Assembly: GCA_019358855.1 (NCBI GenBank)
Contig: JAHHII010000006.1
Coordinates: 186,001 to 250,000, forward strand
DNA from: Timaviella obliquedivisa GSE-PSE-MK23-08B
Lineage (GTDB): Bacteria > Cyanobacteriota > Cyanobacteriia > Elainellales > Elainellaceae
DNA: 64,000 nucleotides
Direction of reading: 5' to 3'
This document shows, piece by piece, positions 62,173 to 64,000 of this stretch; within the stretch, counting starts at the first letter, position 1, and every line of letters begins with the position of its first letter. The notes under the pieces are model-generated. The model saw only the letters and a list, made by a program, of their open reading frames with translations, did no database searches and had not been told where the DNA came from. Made by a program: the position numbers and the translations under genes.

Positions 62173-63393
62173 CTAGCGATCGCCATTCCTTTTGACCATC
62201 CCTAAAATCTCGTGGGCAGCGCGATCGCACACGCCTACCGCTCCTAGCTCTTGCCGCATCCGTTGGTATCCTGCCAGCATAGTGGCGCGACGCTCTGGGC
62301 TAGAAAGAATTTCTAGAGCTTCTTGAGCAATCCGGTCTGGCGTTGCATTAGCTTGGAGAAGTTCAGGGACGATTTCCTCCATCAGCACTAGGTTAGGCGG
62401 CGAGGCGAAGGGTATGGCGAGTTTAAGAATGTGTTCGGCAATCCAAGCGGTAACGGCATTGAGCCGATAAGTAATGACTTGAGGAACATTGAGCAGTGCT
62501 GTTTCAAGATTGACGGTGCCAGACTTAGCGATCGCCAAATCAGCCGCTGCAATGACAGTTTGAGAGGAATGAGATTGTTTTGAGATTAGGGTTGCTTGCA
62601 GTCTGTACTGCTGAATCGCTTGTTCTAATGGCGCTCGGTAAGTTTCTAAAGACAACGGAATCCAAAAATGGACGTGGGGCAGCTTTGCCTGAATTTGTTG
62701 GGCTGCGGCAAAAATGATGGGCAGAACATACTTAATTTCTTGGAGGCGAGAGGCGGGGATCAAGGCGATCGCCAGTTGATCAGACGCGATCCCCAAGGCT
62801 TGACGCGCTTCTAGGCGAGTAGGAGCAGTGACCATGCCATCGACTAAGGGATGCCCAACCCAAGTGACGTTACCACCTTTTTTTTGGTAGTACTCTGCTT
62901 CACCTTTAAAGATGGCAAGGAGGCGATCGCTCAGGCTGAGAATGCGCTGGGTGTTGCGATCGCTGAAAGACCAAACCCACTCTTGGGGAGCAATGTAGTA
63001 AACGGTAGGGACGTGAGGGAGGAATTTACGGATAAAGCCGCCAATGCCAAGGTTGGGGCCAAAGTAATCAATCAGAATGACGATATCGGGAGGATGGATT
63101 TGCAGGTGGCGTTTGGCTCGGCGCTGAAGCTGGAGGGTAGAGAAAATGTGAGGAATGGATTCGAGAATGCCGATGGAACTAATCGTGGTGGTGTCAGCAA
63201 GGAGAGTGGCACCCGCTTGAGACATGCGATCGCCCCCTAACCCCGTAATTTCAAGCGTTACGCCTTGGCTTAGAGCTTGGCGATAGAGGGATTCAATAAG
63301 AAGAGCGCCCTGAAGATCGCCGGAGACTTCGCCCGTGCTGATGAAGATGTTCAGATTTCTTGCCCGTTGTCCTTCAGTTTGACGAATGGTCAT
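62173..63393 (-). CDS. lpxB: Lipid-A-disaccharide synthase
   Basis: 406 residues. GT19 family; joins UDP-2,3-diacylglucosamine and lipid X. Seen: FISTGEVSGDLQGALLIESL, ILIDYFGPNL, TVYYIAPQEWVW, and AKSGTVNLETALLNVPQV near the C-terminus. Start ATG 63393. It follows lpxA by 32 bases on the same strand. Confidence 0.95.
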   Translation of the reverse strand: MTIRQTEGQRARNLNIFISTGEVSGDLQGALLIESLYRQALSQGVTLEITGLGGDRMSQAGATLLADTTTISSIGILESIPHIFSTLQLQRRAKRHLQIHPPDIVILIDYFGPNLGIGGFIRKFLPHVPTVYYIAPQEWVWSFSDRNTQRILSLSDRLLAIFKGEAEYYQKKGGNVTWVGHPLVDGMVTAPTRLEARQALGIASDQLAIALIPASRLQEIKYVLPIIFAAAQQIQAKLPHVHFWIPLSLETYRAPLEQAIQQYRLQATLISKQSHSSQTVIAAADLAIAKSGTVNLETALLNVPQVITYRLNAVTAWIAEHILKLAIPFASPPNLVLMEEIVPELLQANATPDRIAQEALEILSSPERRATMLAGYQRMRQELGAVGVCDRAAHEILGMVKRNGDR

Positions 63394-63425
63394 TGTGGGG
63401 TAATCGTTAGGATTTGGGGCAGAAT

Positions 63426-64000
63426 CTACTCATCTAGAGTATGGGATCGTTTAGCAGGAGTGCAGCCGCGTCTGCCGGGAGAGCGGCTGAGCCTGAGGAA
63501 TTGCTGAAGATGGTCTAGGGCTTCGTTTTGGGGGAGAAGTTCGAGTTGTTCCAGGGCTTCGGTAAAGGAAAGCCCTGAGCGGTAAAGGGTACGGAAAGCT
63601 TTTTTGAGGGATTGCAGAGTCTCGGTTTCGTCGGCTCGTTGAATACCAATTTTGTTAAGCGATCGCACTCTGGCTGGGTTGCCCTCAACAATCATGTAGG
63701 GCGGCACATCGCGGTTAATGCGACTCATGCCCCCCACCATAGCTAAGCGCCCAATGTGAACAAATTGGTGAACACCCAAAACGCCGCTGATCCGAGCACG
63801 AGATTCAATGTGGACATGCCCTGAGAGAGCAACGCTATTAGAAATAATCACCTGATCTTCAATGACGCAGTTGTGCCCCACATGAACGTATGCCATCAGC
63901 AGGTTATCGTTGCCTATCACCGTCGCATCGTTTGCCCAGGTGGCGCGGTTAATGGTGACATATTCACGAATAACATTGCGATCGCCAATCTTAACAAGGT
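63426..64000 (-). CDS. lpxA: UDP-N-acetylglucosamine acyltransferase (5' end outside window)
   Basis: Last about 191 codons visible. Left-handed beta-helix hexapeptides are evident (IGDRNVIREYVTINRAT, MAYVHVGHNCVIEDQVII with the catalytic His region, SGVLGVHQFVHIGRLAMVGG), then the helical C-terminus (QSLKKAFRTLYRSGLSFTEAL). LpxA adds the first acyl chain in lipid A synthesis. The frame runs through the right edge, so start and first 80 or so residues are missing. The C-terminus has an Arg/Ser-rich extra end (RSPGRRGCTPAKRSHTLDE). Confidence 0.93.
   Translation of the reverse strand, partial: LVKIGDRNVIREYVTINRATWANDATVIGNDNLLMAYVHVGHNCVIEDQVIISNSVALSGHVHIESRARISGVLGVHQFVHIGRLAMVGGMSRINRDVPPYMIVEGNPARVRSLNKIGIQRADETETLQSLKKAFRTLYRSGLSFTEALEQLELLPQNEALDHLQQFLRLSRSPGRRGCTPAKRSHTLDE

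Noticed and set aside
1-64000. tRNA, rRNA, CRISPR arrays, insertion sequences or prophage genes
   Set aside because: I looked for T-loop motifs, regular spaced repeats, transposase motifs and terminal inverted repeats and found none I could support; a covariance search would be decisive for RNAs.

Overview
The window is a stretch of cyanobacterial chromosome. The evidence is the very frequent HIP1-type octamer GCGATCGC (and GGCGATCGC variants) in genes and spacers, a psbI gene for photosystem II, several cyanobacteria-typical families (CPP1-like, DUF1824, DUF3769, DUF1574, CAAD, Mo-nitro_C), lipid A genes of a Gram-negative envelope, and the order tig-clpP-clpX divergent from asd-dapA-rnj. 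I cannot name a species. No tRNA, rRNA, CRISPR array, insertion sequence or prophage was recognised. Apart from a HicA/HicB-Uma2 cluster the content is mostly chromosomal core.

Layout. 1-9.2 kb: a response regulator cut by the left edge, a CPP1-like J-domain membrane protein, sbcC, a Cys-rich small protein, a DUF1824 gene, thiG with a small membrane protein, and two neighbouring 169-residue anchored proteins with similar C-termini. 9.3-16.8 kb: citramalate synthase, a Rieske oxygenase, msrB, a PepSY-like small membrane protein behind an elaborate promoter, an Nramp transporter, a zinc-ribbon-like protein and a concentrative nucleoside transporter. 16.8-21.8 kb: an Rpn-type nuclease gene two bases after an Hsp70-like ATPase frame, which has no start codon of its own and is joined through a run of ten A to a long coiled-coil/acidic reading frame. 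22-31.6 kb: a CobE/CbiG-C-like gene, a U32 protease/hydroxylase, an RlmI-like methyltransferase, hicA-hicB, Uma2, tex with a repeat-built tail, and a DUF815 ATPase. 31.7-41.6 kb: TMEM14, a Mo-nitro_C protein, then rnj, dapA and asd on the minus strand facing away from tig, clpP and clpX. 41.7-48.5 kb: two convergent alpha/beta hydrolases, pstSCAB under a clear Pho-box array, a DCC-family protein and psbI. 48.6-61 kb: an LptD-like DUF3769 protein, comF, infC, two glycosyltransferases, a large anchored protein with a duplicated start region, and a 1053-residue DUF1574/SGNH-like protein, followed by a decayed gene remnant and a strong orphan terminator. 61.4-64 kb: a CAAD thylakoid-type protein, lpxB and the 3' part of lpxA.

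How they fit together: rnj/dapA/asd and tig/clpP/clpX form two housekeeping blocks (diaminopimelate synthesis with RNA decay; folding and proteolysis) sharing one divergent control region. pstSCAB is a phosphate-starvation operon with its own PhoB/SphR-type site. DUF3769, lpxA/lpxB, the glycosyltransferases and the DUF1574 protein point to envelope construction.

The observations I consider most worth checking are the A10 junction between the coiled-coil frame and the Hsp70-like frame (19575-19584), a 29-bp dispersed repeat carried inside three unrelated genes, a 29-bp duplication that created a coupled leader ORF at 55003, the operator-dense promoter at 13042-13109, and the remnant plus orphan terminator at 60.7-61.2 kb.
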